A stretch of DNA of 64,000 nt from positions 1-64,000 of the IMG/VR virus record IMGVR_UViG_3300027754_000003; one strand, 5' to 3'. Below the pieces are notes generated by a model, which saw only the letters and a list, made by a program, of their open reading frames with translations, searched no databases and was not told where the DNA came from. Made by a program: the position numbers and the translations under genes. Below are positions 23,294-33,047 of this stretch, in pieces (positions within the stretch are counted from its first letter, which is position 1; each line of letters starts with the position of its first letter). This stretch comes from a virus.

Positions 23294-25422
23294 TACAAAC
23301 CTACCTTTGCAAAGAACTCAACACCTGTTCCAGAAACGGGTGCTCCAGCACCTGTAGTTTGACGGTAGTCACCATTTCTCCAAGCCCTAAACCATTCTGA
23401 TTGACCAGTTGTGTTTGATTGAGGTACAGGTGCAGGAGAACCTGCTTCAAATGTTTGTTTTAAGTTATGCCAATCATAAAAGTAGATACTTTGGTTTGGG
23501 TATGTGTCATCTATAATTCTCCAACGAATACCTAGTTCTACTGTAAATTTGTCTTCTTTAAATGGTTTAAAAAGTTCATTAGTAATTAGTTTTTCTCTTC
23601 CATCTAATTTGAATTCCCATTCAGTTAATTCCGCTTTTTGGTTTAGATACGTGTTAGACGCACCTGCTTTATTTGTATGCATAATGTCGCCGTTACCAAA
23701 ATGTATTTCAGCAGTTGCTTCTGTGTTCTGTGCAGTAAATACCCACGGTTTAGTTGCTGTTCCATATAATGAAAAATCAGTACCTGGGTTTTGGTTAGGT
23801 GGAGCACCTTGTACATATTTAGTTGCACCATTGTATGAGTCAGTAACATTTGCTACATATGTTTTTCTTGGTATTGGCGAACCATCTGCTTTAACTAAAT
23901 ATGAATCCCAGTATATTTTTAATACACCATCCCAGTAAATAGTAAAGTTTTTACCTTGTTTTTTCCACTTGTTAAGCCAGTCTTCCCCGTTTGCTCCAAT
24001 TCTTGTTTCTTCACCAATTGCAAATGACACAGTGTTTGTACTAAGTGTAAACAAGTTTTTAAAAGGAACACCAGGATTTTCTGGTGGTCCCTGAGTAGGA
24101 TATCTAGCGGCATGGTTTATTGAAAATGTTTTGTCAAAGAAATTCTTCTTTTGTAAATCTGAGTCGTATTCTTCATATATGGCAAATTCTGGGGCATTCG
24201 TTCCTGGGGTTGTTTTTCCTGGTACGTTATTTTGTCCAACATCAATGTTTGGTAGTTGTGTAAGGAAAGTATTTTGCTGGGCAAATCCCATGTACAAAGC
24301 CTGCATTTGAATCATCACTGTTGCTTGGGTTGGAATCATCTCCGCAGAGAACTTGTTAAAAGTTACTTGTATTGATTGGATAAATCCTTCAACCATCATC
24401 CATTTAGTAAACAGGACACGAACAGGTGTTGGGGTAAGAAATGCTTTGTTACCAATATTCATTGAGTATGCGTCATACCTATTCTGGTCAATCTTTTTAG
24501 CGTCTGCACCAGTTGGGTTAGTTGGTGAGTTAGGAGAATCTTGAGAAAAACCCCATTCTTTTCCTTTAGAATCTAATTGATTATTTTGAATTGCATTATA
24601 AATATCTTTTGCAAGACCTTGACCAATGACATCATCCAAAATTAAAATGTCAGCAAGCACACCAAGGTGGGCAACCCAGGATGGGTCATATGGTTTTGAG
24701 GGGTCAAGGTAGTCAACAGTATTTGCTATTGGTTCTTTAAAATTTGCTTTCTTTAATGCCCCACTTCCATCTATGTACCTTTGCGAAGCAACTTCCGCTT
24801 CTCGGTTAAACAACAGTTCAAAAGCAAAACCAGCCTTACCAGGAATTGGTTGGGCTAGTTGCGAAGGGTCTTGGTTAAAAAAGAACTGCATGTCGCTTTC
24901 AGCAGTGACCATTCTTGTAATATTGTCAGGGTTAAATTGAAAGTTACATTTCATATTTTTAATTGTTGAACCAACTGATTTATTTCCAGAACTTGCTTGG
25001 TTGTTTTCTTTTTGGTAAAACTCTGTAAGCCTGCGAATGTACCCTCGTTCTATTTTTACTGATTTGTTATTTACCGCATCACGGTTTGTATTTCCTGGGT
25101 ATATAAATTTAGGGTTTTGAATACCACCATTAGGAGTATTCCAAGATTTGTTTAAAGCACTATTAGGGTCGTAATCACTTGCACCTAGTAAGTCAGCGCC
25201 AGTACCAGCAGCAGCAACAGTGGTACCAAAACCACTTCTACCGTTAGCATCTGTTCGGTTACCATTTTGTTGTGCTTTTGCTTTTGCTTGGTTTTTAGTG
25301 TTTACTTTAATTATGGGCGTATTAACTTTTGCGTTTAAGGTTTGAAGCCGTGCTTGTGCTGCTTGCTTTTTTGCGTAAGCGTCAGCCAGTGCTTGTGCTT
25401 GTGGGCTATTTTCTCCAGCCAT
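23293..25422 (-). CDS. large virion structural protein of tail/baseplate, 709 aa
   Basis: The N-terminal 90 residues are Ala/Gln/Lys-rich and probably disordered. Residues about 150-400 contain NMKCNFQFNPDNITRMVTAE, typical of phage proteins that have an FNP motif near the tape measure, and the C-terminal half is beta-rich. I do not have a specific function; placement between tape measure and LysM protein indicates a hub or tail-tip role. Confidence 0.65.
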   Translation of the reverse strand: MAGENSPQAQALADAYAKKQAAQARLQTLNAKVNTPIIKVNTKNQAKAKAQQNGNRTDANGRSGFGTTVAAAGTGADLLGASDYDPNSALNKSWNTPNGGIQNPKFIYPGNTNRDAVNNKSVKIERGYIRRLTEFYQKENNQASSGNKSVGSTIKNMKCNFQFNPDNITRMVTAESDMQFFFNQDPSQLAQPIPGKAGFAFELLFNREAEVASQRYIDGSGALKKANFKEPIANTVDYLDPSKPYDPSWVAHLGVLADILILDDVIGQGLAKDIYNAIQNNQLDSKGKEWGFSQDSPNSPTNPTGADAKKIDQNRYDAYSMNIGNKAFLTPTPVRVLFTKWMMVEGFIQSIQVTFNKFSAEMIPTQATVMIQMQALYMGFAQQNTFLTQLPNIDVGQNNVPGKTTPGTNAPEFAIYEEYDSDLQKKNFFDKTFSINHAARYPTQGPPENPGVPFKNLFTLSTNTVSFAIGEETRIGANGEDWLNKWKKQGKNFTIYWDGVLKIYWDSYLVKADGSPIPRKTYVANVTDSYNGATKYVQGAPPNQNPGTDFSLYGTATKPWVFTAQNTEATAEIHFGNGDIMHTNKAGASNTYLNQKAELTEWEFKLDGREKLITNELFKPFKEDKFTVELGIRWRIIDDTYPNQSIYFYDWHNLKQTFEAGSPAPVPQSNTTGQSEWFRAWRNGDYRQTTGAGAPVSGTGVEFFAKVGL

Positions 25423-28175
25423 TACCTACTCCTCAATAGTTCTTTACGTAATTCTTTATCTAACATTTGAGCAATTTGGTTAGCCATTGCTCGTGCATCC
25501 TGAGTATTATTACCAGTAGAAGTAATATGGATAGTTGGTGAAATGGTTACATTTGTCCCACCACTAACAGTTACTTGTGTTCCTCCACGGGTAGGTGAAC
25601 TAAAGTGTGGGTCACCACGATTAAGACCGAGTTCTGTTACTGCTGCTTGAGCCTTTGGCATCCAATCTGCAGTGTCCGCCATCGGTCCACCTTTTTTATT
25701 CCAGGGTTGGTAGTTTCCACCGCCGAATTCTAAACGTGCGGCTTTAATATTTGTTGCTGGGTCCCAAAGTTCTTCATCGTTAGAGATACCATAACGCTTT
25801 CTACGTGCAGTACCCATAGGGTTTGTTTCAGTATCAAGCATATTCATTTGAAAAAGACCATATGATTTATCTGGTGGTTTTCCATTAAATGTTCCAGGAA
25901 TCCAATTAGATTCACGACCAGCAATAGCAAGCATGTTTACAAGGTCTTGTCCTTTAAACCCTCGCTTGTACATCATCTGAGCAATGGTTCGTGGGTCCAT
26001 TGCTTTCATGCTCCTAGTTCCCTTTGGCTGAGGTGAAGAAGAAACACTGCTTTGAGAAACACCGTTTACGCTTGGAGAAAGTGATGAACTGTCGGCTACA
26101 ACACCTGTCATTCCCATTGATGAGACTTGCTCTGACAATGACATACCCTGCATGTTTACATATGCCCCACCTTGCAAACCACCAGCAGCAACATACTTGT
26201 CACCAACGTAGTCAGGACCAACTCCATCCCAATTTCCTTTTGCGACACCAGCAGGTGTACCCCATTTTGAACCTTGTTTCTCGTATTCATATCGGGAGTT
26301 AGGAACATCGTTAGGTTGTACGTGCCATTTTTCTCCGTTTACATCTTTAAATGTCTTAAGACCAAATCGTTCTGCGTTAGCAACAACCCAATCAACATCT
26401 CCAACAAGGTCGGCAGCAAGTCCAATTTCGTGCATAGAACGACCTGGAGGTGCGGCTGGTGCGCCACTTACAAGTTTGTATTCTTTACCGTTCCAAGTAA
26501 CATCACCCTTTTGCCCATCGGTTACTTGTTTATAACGAGAGTTAAACAATTCTGTTTGTGTTTCTTGGCTACGAAAACCTTCACCAATACCTACGTTAGG
26601 GTTTTCTGCAAACATACGAAGCAATCGGTCTTTAAATGTTGAGTTAAGTTTTCCGAATGTAGGCACGTTCCCCAATGATGAAAGTGGGACACGGCTACCT
26701 TTCCCATAACCAACAGGAACACTTTTACCAGCAGATGCTGCTTGGTTACCAGCAGAACCTGGTTCAACAGCAGGGTCACCTCGGAACAGTGTTCCACCAA
26801 GCATGGTCATTGCCATACCTAGTGGTGCGGTAGCAGGGTTACTCATGGTCATAGCACCGATACCCATCAATGCTCCACCAATACCTTTTTCTACCAAACT
26901 TCCCTTTACATTCATGCGTTTACCAATTGCGCCAGAAAGTCCTTCTTCAAGTTTTCCTAATGCTTTGGTTACAGCCTGAGTGTTCTTTTCCATCTGGGCA
27001 AAGTTGTCAGCCTGTCGCTTATAAAAGTTTTCATCCCTTCCTTCTTTTGTTCGGGCAGTTTCCTCAGCCTGAGTAGCAAAGTTATCTTCAATACCCATCA
27101 TCTTTCGTTGTGATTTTTTGGAAGGGTCGTACATTCCCTTTCCACCTTTTTTCTTATACTGCACATTTGATTCTGCGTAGTCAAGAACGAGGTCAACCAT
27201 GTCTTCAGGAACACCCGATGCTAGCAAGCGAGCACGAGTAGCAGAACCTTGTTGGCGAGCACCAGTCAACATTTTTTCATTAGTAAGACCCGTACGTTGT
27301 GTAATGTCTCTAACTACTTGGTCCATTGAGCGTTGTTTACCACCAGCACCGTACAAACCAGTACCAAGCATCATGGTCATACGGTTGTTTACTTGGGCAG
27401 AACCAAGAGTTTGTGCCATCCCTGCCATGTCTCCAGCACTAAGCGAGTACCCAGATACTGCACGAAGACCTGCCATACCTGCGGCATTTTTTTGTGCATT
27501 AATACCAGTACTTGCTTGTAATGCAAGAAGTGTGTTAATTCCACCGTAACCTAAACGAGCACCCTGCAAAGGTTCACGCATCTGATGGTAATACTGGTTT
27601 TGACTAATACCCATGCGCTGTTGGTAAGATACACCCAACTTGTCAGCGCTAAGTGAACGGTCATAGTTAGAACTAATACGATTATCTAATGCAGCAATAG
27701 CAGCATTAACTACTTGTAGTGCTGTCGCACTCTTCAGACCTCTATTAGGAACAGGCGCATCACCATCACCACTAGGTCCCCTACCCATTGGTCCAAGGAT
27801 GTTGATAGTGTGTCCCTTAACACTTTGGATAGCATTGTTTGCTGAAGCATCATTAATAACAGAACCAGATAATGCAGGAACAGGATTGGCAGGGATAGCA
27901 CCAGCCGTTGGACTTCCACCACTACCGCCACCTAAAACACCAGGATTAATCTTAGAAATACCTTGAAGAAGTTTTAATGTTTTTTCTAACTTAGTGTTGA
28001 TGCTTGGTAATTGCTGATTAAGATATTGAAAGGAGGCTTTCATCTCCTTGACTCCAGCAGTCATCTTATTAAACTGCGTTGTATCTAATTTGAAGCGAGC
28101 ACGAACGTCAGCAGTAGCACTGCCTTTAGGTATTCCTTTACCGTTGCCTGAGAGGTCAGGTTCGTTCTTAGCCAT
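25422..28175 (-). CDS. tape measure protein with M15 peptidase and lysozyme-like domains
   Basis: The 917-residue protein has a helical N-terminus (32-75) and Gly/Ala-rich helices in the tape measure region (150-480). Residues about 505-620 form a VanY-type D,D-carboxypeptidase with GRSMHEIGLAADL (Ser580, His582, Asp589) and KWHV (His618). Residues about 725-850 form a lysozyme-like/transglycosylase domain with catalytic-type Glu755 in AGRESNW, then SYGLFQMN. The C-terminal part has a beta-rich TVSGGTNVTISP stretch. The wall-degrading domains suit a tail passing a thick Gram-positive wall. The next gene upstream is the frameshifted chaperone, as expected for a tape measure. Confidence 0.85.
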   Translation of the reverse strand: MAKNEPDLSGNGKGIPKGSATADVRARFKLDTTQFNKMTAGVKEMKASFQYLNQQLPSINTKLEKTLKLLQGISKINPGVLGGGSGGSPTAGAIPANPVPALSGSVINDASANNAIQSVKGHTINILGPMGRGPSGDGDAPVPNRGLKSATALQVVNAAIAALDNRISSNYDRSLSADKLGVSYQQRMGISQNQYYHQMREPLQGARLGYGGINTLLALQASTGINAQKNAAGMAGLRAVSGYSLSAGDMAGMAQTLGSAQVNNRMTMMLGTGLYGAGGKQRSMDQVVRDITQRTGLTNEKMLTGARQQGSATRARLLASGVPEDMVDLVLDYAESNVQYKKKGGKGMYDPSKKSQRKMMGIEDNFATQAEETARTKEGRDENFYKRQADNFAQMEKNTQAVTKALGKLEEGLSGAIGKRMNVKGSLVEKGIGGALMGIGAMTMSNPATAPLGMAMTMLGGTLFRGDPAVEPGSAGNQAASAGKSVPVGYGKGSRVPLSSLGNVPTFGKLNSTFKDRLLRMFAENPNVGIGEGFRSQETQTELFNSRYKQVTDGQKGDVTWNGKEYKLVSGAPAAPPGRSMHEIGLAADLVGDVDWVVANAERFGLKTFKDVNGEKWHVQPNDVPNSRYEYEKQGSKWGTPAGVAKGNWDGVGPDYVGDKYVAAGGLQGGAYVNMQGMSLSEQVSSMGMTGVVADSSSLSPSVNGVSQSSVSSSPQPKGTRSMKAMDPRTIAQMMYKRGFKGQDLVNMLAIAGRESNWIPGTFNGKPPDKSYGLFQMNMLDTETNPMGTARRKRYGISNDEELWDPATNIKAARLEFGGGNYQPWNKKGGPMADTADWMPKAQAAVTELGLNRGDPHFSSPTRGGTQVTVSGGTNVTISPTIHITSTGNNTQDARAMANQIAQMLDKELRKELLRSR

Positions 28176-28177
28176 GA

Positions 28178-28315
28178 TTACTCCTGTTTACGCCATTTGC
28201 TCATTGCTGACCAATACGCTCTTTGGCGTACTGTCATCGTCTTTATATCCCTGAGCGTGAAGCCCTTGTAAACCGTGGCAATCGTATCGTACTCCCAATA
28301 TAGTACTACTAAATC
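28178..28315 (-). CDS. frameshift extension of the tail assembly chaperone
   Basis: This open frame lacks any ATG, GTG or TTG before its final 20 codons, yet encodes a typical ordered peptide from DLVVLYWEYDTIATVYKGFT to MSKWRKQE, ending in TAA 2 bases before the tape measure start. It lies in the +1 frame relative to the gene upstream, whose stop is at 28314-28316. Tail chaperone genes in many phages make a short and a long product by ribosomal slippage at this exact place. The needed shift is +1 (or -2). A candidate slip zone is CTTTTATTCGGC before the stop; the exact site is not identified. Confidence 0.7.
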   Translation of the reverse strand, partial: DLVVLYWEYDTIATVYKGFTLRDIKTMTVRQRAYWSAMSKWRKQE

Positions 28316-29108
28316 AGCCGAATAAAAGTGCGGCCCAGTTGAGCATGATAGGGAATGGTTGCTCGCAATGGGCGCAGAGGGCTTCCACCTCCTTGATTTC
28401 TGGCCCTGGTTGTGCTTCCGATAACGCTTCCACTATTTTTGCTCGGTCTTTCATACCCAATTTTTTAGCCCATGCAATAGGGTCAGCAGGCTTTTTTCCT
28501 TCTTCCCAAACAGCACAACGGGCAATCAAAAATGTATTTTGCTCAGGAATGCTCCGTGCTTTCAAACCAACAAACTGACTATCACTTGCAGTAACAAGGT
28601 TGAATTGCATAACCGTGTTGTCTTTAAGAATTACCGCAAGTGGTTCCTTTGGGTCTTTTTCTGAAGTCTTTACAGGAAAATCATTTAAGTCAATCTGCAC
28701 ATCATTTGATTTAACACAATGTGGGCAAATGATTTGATACTCACGGAATATGCCGTAAGTAGCACGGACAGTTTCTAGAAATAAAGCATCTCGGTCACCA
28801 ATAATTAGATTGTCAACCAACGCTGGATTCTTTGTAATGTCTATGTTTCCAATAGAAACAACACTGCGCTTGAGCAAATGAGACATGTACTGTGCGTACA
28901 AAAGGTCATCATCAGACTCAAGCGCAGCAAGTGCTTCTTCGTCTTCCCCGTTTAGTTCTTTTACAATTGCGGTTGTTTCCCATTCACCTGTTTCTTGATT
29001 TTTTAGTCCACGAAACAATTCAATTTTACCGTTTGGAACTATTTCCATACGAGGTGTTGGGTCAGCGATTGCAGCGTTAAGCGACATTGCCTGAGAGTTG
29101 GTAGCCAT
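28314..29108 (-). CDS. tail assembly chaperone, T4 gp26-like with two CxxC pairs
   Basis: The 264-residue protein has an N-terminal beta part with NGKIELFRGLKNQ, an acidic stretch, a CPHC pair in the middle and CAHCEQPFPI near the C-terminus, resembling T4-like gp26 baseplate/tail chaperones that carry a Cys-pair finger. It sits between tube and tape measure genes, the usual position of gpG-type chaperones. Its 3' end continues into another open frame (see extension). ATG with AGGAG. Confidence 0.7.
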   Translation of the reverse strand: MATNSQAMSLNAAIADPTPRMEIVPNGKIELFRGLKNQETGEWETTAIVKELNGEDEEALAALESDDDLLYAQYMSHLLKRSVVSIGNIDITKNPALVDNLIIGDRDALFLETVRATYGIFREYQIICPHCVKSNDVQIDLNDFPVKTSEKDPKEPLAVILKDNTVMQFNLVTASDSQFVGLKARSIPEQNTFLIARCAVWEEGKKPADPIAWAKKLGMKDRAKIVEALSEAQPGPEIKEVEALCAHCEQPFPIMLNWAALLFG

Positions 29109-29140
29109 ATTTTCTCCTAATTGTATTTTTTAATTAAAGT

Positions 29141-29761
29141 TTATTGACCGTCTAGAGCAGCAATTTCTTCGTCTTTCCATGCAATTTGGAAACCTTCGTG
29201 GTGAAGGTTCATTTGCTGAATCATAATTCCGTTGTCTCCAGCGTTCAAGTCACTTAGACCGTAAGCACCAGGCCAGCAGTTGTACAACTTAAACGCCAAC
29301 TTTACGTTACCTGCGTCTACTTTGGAATCTGCTGTGTTGTCATACTGGTATTGAACACCAGTTGCCGTATACGGGTGGTCATAAACTTTTACGATCACAT
29401 CACAACGGTAGTTAGTTTCATCACCTTTAGCACCTTGGTCAAATCCCTCAGTACCAGTTCCACCAACCCATGCATGCATGAACTTGGTCCACTTCCACAA
29501 TTGATCTTGCGATGCAAAAGCACCACGAGCAAATGACACTGCTGGGAAGTCTGATTGACCTACCATTTTATGTGGGTGAGTATTCATGCCACCTTCACGG
29601 TAAGCAATCAATTCGTTTTGAACTGAAAGTCCGCCAACTTGAGCAAAGCCAAGGTCACCAACACCAGTAAGGTAGTTGCCCAAGGCTGTACCAATCGGGG
29701 TAAAGCGTACTGTGAATTTAAAGTTACGTAGAGGGTCAGTCCTCTGTGTTCTTGTTGCCAT
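29141..29761 (-). CDS. tail tube protein, gp19-like
   Basis: The 206-residue product matches T4 gp19-type tubes: DPLRNFKFTVRFTP, AQVGGLSVQNELIAYREGG and HKMVGQSDFPAVSFARGAFA, with KLAFKLYNCWPGAYGLSDLN near the end. It polymerises as the inner tube of the contractile tail. It lies directly downstream of the sheath gene, the standard order. Confidence 0.93.
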   Translation of the reverse strand: MATRTQRTDPLRNFKFTVRFTPIGTALGNYLTGVGDLGFAQVGGLSVQNELIAYREGGMNTHPHKMVGQSDFPAVSFARGAFASQDQLWKWTKFMHAWVGGTGTEGFDQGAKGDETNYRCDVIVKVYDHPYTATGVQYQYDNTADSKVDAGNVKLAFKLYNCWPGAYGLSDLNAGDNGIMIQQMNLHHEGFQIAWKDEEIAALDGQ

Positions 29762-29770
29762 TGATATCTC

Positions 29771-31318
29771 CTAGATATTCGTAGTGACGGTGCTTCCACC
29801 AGTCCATTGACTGATGGTAATTACGATGAATTCGGCTGGTGACTGCAAAGCAACCCCAACCTCAATGTTTACTGTTCCGTTTTCAATATCTGATGTCGTG
29901 TTGTTTGTAGAGTTGCAACGGACAAAGAATGCTTCCGTTGAAGTACGACCTTTCAGCCCACCTGAAGCCCAGAAGGTATTCAAGAGTGAAGAAACTCGCA
30001 CAGTGAGGTCTGCCCACAAACGCTCATCGTTTGGTTCAAACAAAGCAGTCTGAGTACTTGTCTTGAGCAAATCCTTGAGGTAGTTCAACGAACGGCGAAC
30101 CGTGATGTATTTCTCAGAAGTGTTACGAGCCAAGGTACGAGCACCATTGATAATCACACCAACTCCAGGAACAATTGCAAACAAGTTCAATTGATTTTCC
30201 TTGTACAAAGTTCCTTGCTCCGCTTCTGTAAGGTTTGCAAGCAAACCATACACGTTGCGAAGGTCCAAACCATACCCAGCAGGTGCTTTTGAAACACCAC
30301 GAGATACTTCCGAACGAACCATTGCACCAACAACTGCACCACCTGCATAGGTGTTACGGATAGCAGCAGCGCCAGTCTTGGTTGGGTCAAACATTTTCAA
30401 TGCTGGACCATAGACTGTTGCATAGCCAGACTTAGTGTAAGGCTGGACTGCATCAGCAAGTCCTTGTTTAGTGGTTGCTGTAAGTGGGGTATCAACAATC
30501 AACAATGAGTTTCCACGAGTTGCCATTACAGAAATGGCATTGTTAACAATAGTTGATGAGGTTTGTCCAACAAGGTTAAACAACAACCCAGAAGTAATGG
30601 TTTCGTACTTGCTAAGAGCAGCAGCCCAGTCAGTTGAGTCAATTGCTCCAACACCTTCTGAACCACCACTGAATCCTACAGTTGAGGTGTAGTCATCAAC
30701 AGCAATGCCAGATACAGTAAGTTGAGTACCAGAGGCAACAGTTGCCACGCTTGCCGTGTTTATAAATGAGGAGTAGAGGTCAAGAACAGTTGCAACATAA
30801 CGGTAGTTAGCAGGGTCAGTAGATAGTTGGCTCCAACGCTCTACTTCTCCACCATCAAGTTTGACTACCAAGGTAAACAAAGAATTCTTAGTTGCTTTTG
30901 GCGCAGTGGTTGGAGCAGTGAGTGTTTCTGTGTCAAAGATGTAATCAACGGTGAGGTCATTACCCCATGAACCAGATGATTTTGTTTCCAAGAGAACTAA
31001 GTTTGCAAGGCTTCCACCTGTTGGGGTTGCAGTAAGTGCGCTTGTTGCTTTAGTTGCGCTAGTGTCAATTACACGAGTCACATAAGCATTCTGACCACCG
31101 TTTGCAAAGAAATGGTAAACAGCGTAACCAAGGTCGTAGGCAATATCCAAAGCACCAAACAAACTGGTGTATTGTGACCATGAAGTCACAAGTGTTGGTA
31201 CGGTTGGACCACGCTCTGCTGTACCAATAAAGGCAGCACCAGTTGGGCCATTCGTAGTTGTCAAGTTGGTCGCAAACGTACCTTCTTGTACGTAAACTCC
31301 TGGGCGTTCGTATGCCAT
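29771..31318 (-). CDS. tail sheath protein
   Basis: The 515-residue protein starts MAYERPGVYVQEGTFAT and has the sheath signature in its C-terminal part: GVGVIINGARTLARNTSEKY and ITVRRSLNYLKDLLKTST, with the final beta strand EVGVALQSPAEFIVITISQ that links subunits. It forms the contractile sheath around the tube. ATG start, AGGAG upstream. Confidence 0.95.
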   Translation of the reverse strand: MAYERPGVYVQEGTFATNLTTTNGPTGAAFIGTAERGPTVPTLVTSWSQYTSLFGALDIAYDLGYAVYHFFANGGQNAYVTRVIDTSATKATSALTATPTGGSLANLVLLETKSSGSWGNDLTVDYIFDTETLTAPTTAPKATKNSLFTLVVKLDGGEVERWSQLSTDPANYRYVATVLDLYSSFINTASVATVASGTQLTVSGIAVDDYTSTVGFSGGSEGVGAIDSTDWAAALSKYETITSGLLFNLVGQTSSTIVNNAISVMATRGNSLLIVDTPLTATTKQGLADAVQPYTKSGYATVYGPALKMFDPTKTGAAAIRNTYAGGAVVGAMVRSEVSRGVSKAPAGYGLDLRNVYGLLANLTEAEQGTLYKENQLNLFAIVPGVGVIINGARTLARNTSEKYITVRRSLNYLKDLLKTSTQTALFEPNDERLWADLTVRVSSLLNTFWASGGLKGRTSTEAFFVRCNSTNNTTSDIENGTVNIEVGVALQSPAEFIVITISQWTGGSTVTTNI

Positions 31319-31354
31319 TTTTACTCCTATAAGTTAATTGGGGTTGCTAAAAAG

Positions 31355-32041
31355 TCACACATTGAAAACATGCATTTGAGATGTAATTGTACTACTAATT
31401 CGTTGTACGGGTTCTGTACCTTGCAGAGCGTCAAGGTCTTGACCTGTGATTTCTGCGGACATTTTGAGAGTTAACACCTTGCGGAATATACGCTTTCGGT
31501 AGCCTGATTCCATATCCAGCAAGTCTGCGTTGGTCCAATCCAGCATATCAAAACGGCGTACCGTTCCGTCTGCTGGGATATCTATGGCGTTCCAACGAAA
31601 AGGGGCAACTTTCCTAAGAATTCCAGATGTCAATTGTCTGTCATGTAGGGCAGAACGGGTGTAAATGGATACCTGGTACAACAAGTCTACTGGAACAAAT
31701 TCATCAGCCCTAAGAAAACTAGGGTTTCCAGACATGATGGCGCTTCCAGAAACACTGGCGCTTTCACTAGGCCAGTATTCCACAAAGGCTGGGTGGTCTG
31801 TAAATAATCCACTTCCTGTTGTGTCAATGTAGATACCTTGGTCTGATAATTGACGCTCGGTTGCGTGGAGAACGTCAATGAGTTCAACCGTAATAAATGG
31901 GTAATCTCTTTCCGTTTCACCTTCTGGATAACGGAAAAACACCTTTACTGGTCGGCGTTCATTACGGTCATCGGTAACAAACAGATTACTAAAACGGGCT
32001 TTAATAGCCTCATCTTCGGCAAGGAGAAACCCAGTCTTCAT
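31355..32041 (-). CDS. tail terminator or neck-type structural protein, 228 aa
   Basis: The protein is mixed alpha/beta, with VKVFFRYPEGETERDYPFI, FVPVDLLYQVSIYTRSALHD and a Trp-rich end. Phages of this type place a tail-completion protein of about this size just upstream of the sheath gene, which is the basis of the call. No signature motif is recognised, so the exact role is inferred from order. Confidence 0.55.
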   Translation of the reverse strand: MKTGFLLAEDEAIKARFSNLFVTDDRNERRPVKVFFRYPEGETERDYPFITVELIDVLHATERQLSDQGIYIDTTGSGLFTDHPAFVEYWPSESASVSGSAIMSGNPSFLRADEFVPVDLLYQVSIYTRSALHDRQLTSGILRKVAPFRWNAIDIPADGTVRRFDMLDWTNADLLDMESGYRKRIFRKVLTLKMSAEITGQDLDALQGTEPVQRISSTITSQMHVFNV

Positions 32042-32457
32042 TAGTTCAACCCACCAATACCAGTGAGTTTGTCAAGTCTTTTATTAATACTTGACTCTAA
32101 GCGTTTAGCGCCCTTCATACATTCTTTACGAAGAAGGGATTGTGCTGGAGGACCGTACTCTAATTGGACTGCTTTTGGTCCAGAAGCACCGTCAACCAAA
32201 TACGAGAATGTCTCATCTGAGTTTTGATAGTTAAGTTTAAAGTCTTTAACCAATGCCTTGTATTTAGGGTCGCTCAAAACCAGCCCTTGTTTGGCAAGTT
32301 TGTGTTCTTCATTTAAACTGTCATTTACGGTGTCTTCAAGGTATTCCTGAAGGTGCATAATTAGGTCACCGAAAAAAAGGATTGGCGAAGGGACACCCTC
32401 AATAATCTTGCTAGAACTGGAGACAGAAATAGGTGCAGATGCACGTTTGCCAACCAT
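32041..32457 (-). CDS. HK97 gp10-like head-tail/neck protein, 138 aa
   Basis: The start is taken as ATG at 32457 because AAGGAG lies five bases upstream; the GTG two codons earlier overlaps that ribosome site. The product contains a helical N-terminus and AVQLEYGPPAQSLLRKECMK, reminiscent of gp10-like minor tail proteins with a Tyr-Gly motif. It overlaps the next gene start. The call rests on position and a weak pattern. Confidence 0.5.
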   Translation of the reverse strand: MVGKRASAPISVSSSSKIIEGVPSPILFFGDLIMHLQEYLEDTVNDSLNEEHKLAKQGLVLSDPKYKALVKDFKLNYQNSDETFSYLVDGASGPKAVQLEYGPPAQSLLRKECMKGAKRLESSINKRLDKLTGIGGLN

Positions 32458-32487
32458 TGGCACTCCTTAGTTCTAGGCGATGTTTGC

Positions 32488-32501
32488 ATGCCGCACGGCA
32501 T
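32488..32501. terminator. short hairpin between connector genes
   Basis: ATGCCG and CGGCAT are perfect 6-bp arms around a two-base centre, 7 bases after the stop of the 177-aa gene on the minus strand. It is too short a loop for an efficient terminator and may be a protein site. Confidence 0.3.
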
Positions 32502-32507
32502 ACATAC

Positions 32508-33041
32508 TTAGTTTACCAGGAATGTTGGAAGCGTAGAAGGCCAAGGCAAATCTTGAGTAGTCATCTGCGCTGGACCTGGGTCGTTTGGCATTTCTTGGTC
32601 AATGTAAACCTCAATGCCTTCAACAACAATTAGCACATCGTCTTTTGCACGACCTCGTACTCGGTACATAGACACAGCGTAGTAACGAGCATCATAAAAA
32701 AACAGGTCATTTAAATGCCGTTGGTATTCAAAAGGTTCTGTCATGCCTGCATCACGAGCGTCTTCAATAGACAGTACAGCGTTTACAACTTGTACTGGCT
32801 GACGACCTTCAGGAATTGCTCGCTTGGTATCTTCAGTTTCAGTAACCATTAGTACTGGAAGAGTTATACCTGGTTTGTATGACTTTCCACCAGAACCATA
32901 TGGTGCTTCGTCATACACATCATCAACAGTGCTGCCACCACCAAACGGTAGAAATTCAAACCATGTAATGTGTTCACCTACGCCACGATGGTACTGGCGG
33001 TAATGTTTTCGTATTTGACCAAGTTCTCTACGGGGGTCCAT
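32508..33041 (-). CDS. head-tail connector-type structural protein, 177 aa
   Basis: The protein has a basic start (MDPRRELGQIRKHYRQYHRG), an acidic Gly-rich loop and a beta-rich body with PVLMVTETEDTKRAIPEGR and DVLIVVEGIEVYI. It is probably part of the neck, from its place between portal/capsid and sheath genes. No family name can be given. Confidence 0.55.
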   Translation of the reverse strand: MDPRRELGQIRKHYRQYHRGVGEHITWFEFLPFGGGSTVDDVYDEAPYGSGGKSYKPGITLPVLMVTETEDTKRAIPEGRQPVQVVNAVLSIEDARDAGMTEPFEYQRHLNDLFFYDARYYAVSMYRVRGRAKDDVLIVVEGIEVYIDQEMPNDPGPAQMTTQDLPWPSTLPTFLVN

Positions 33042-33047
33042 AGGTCA

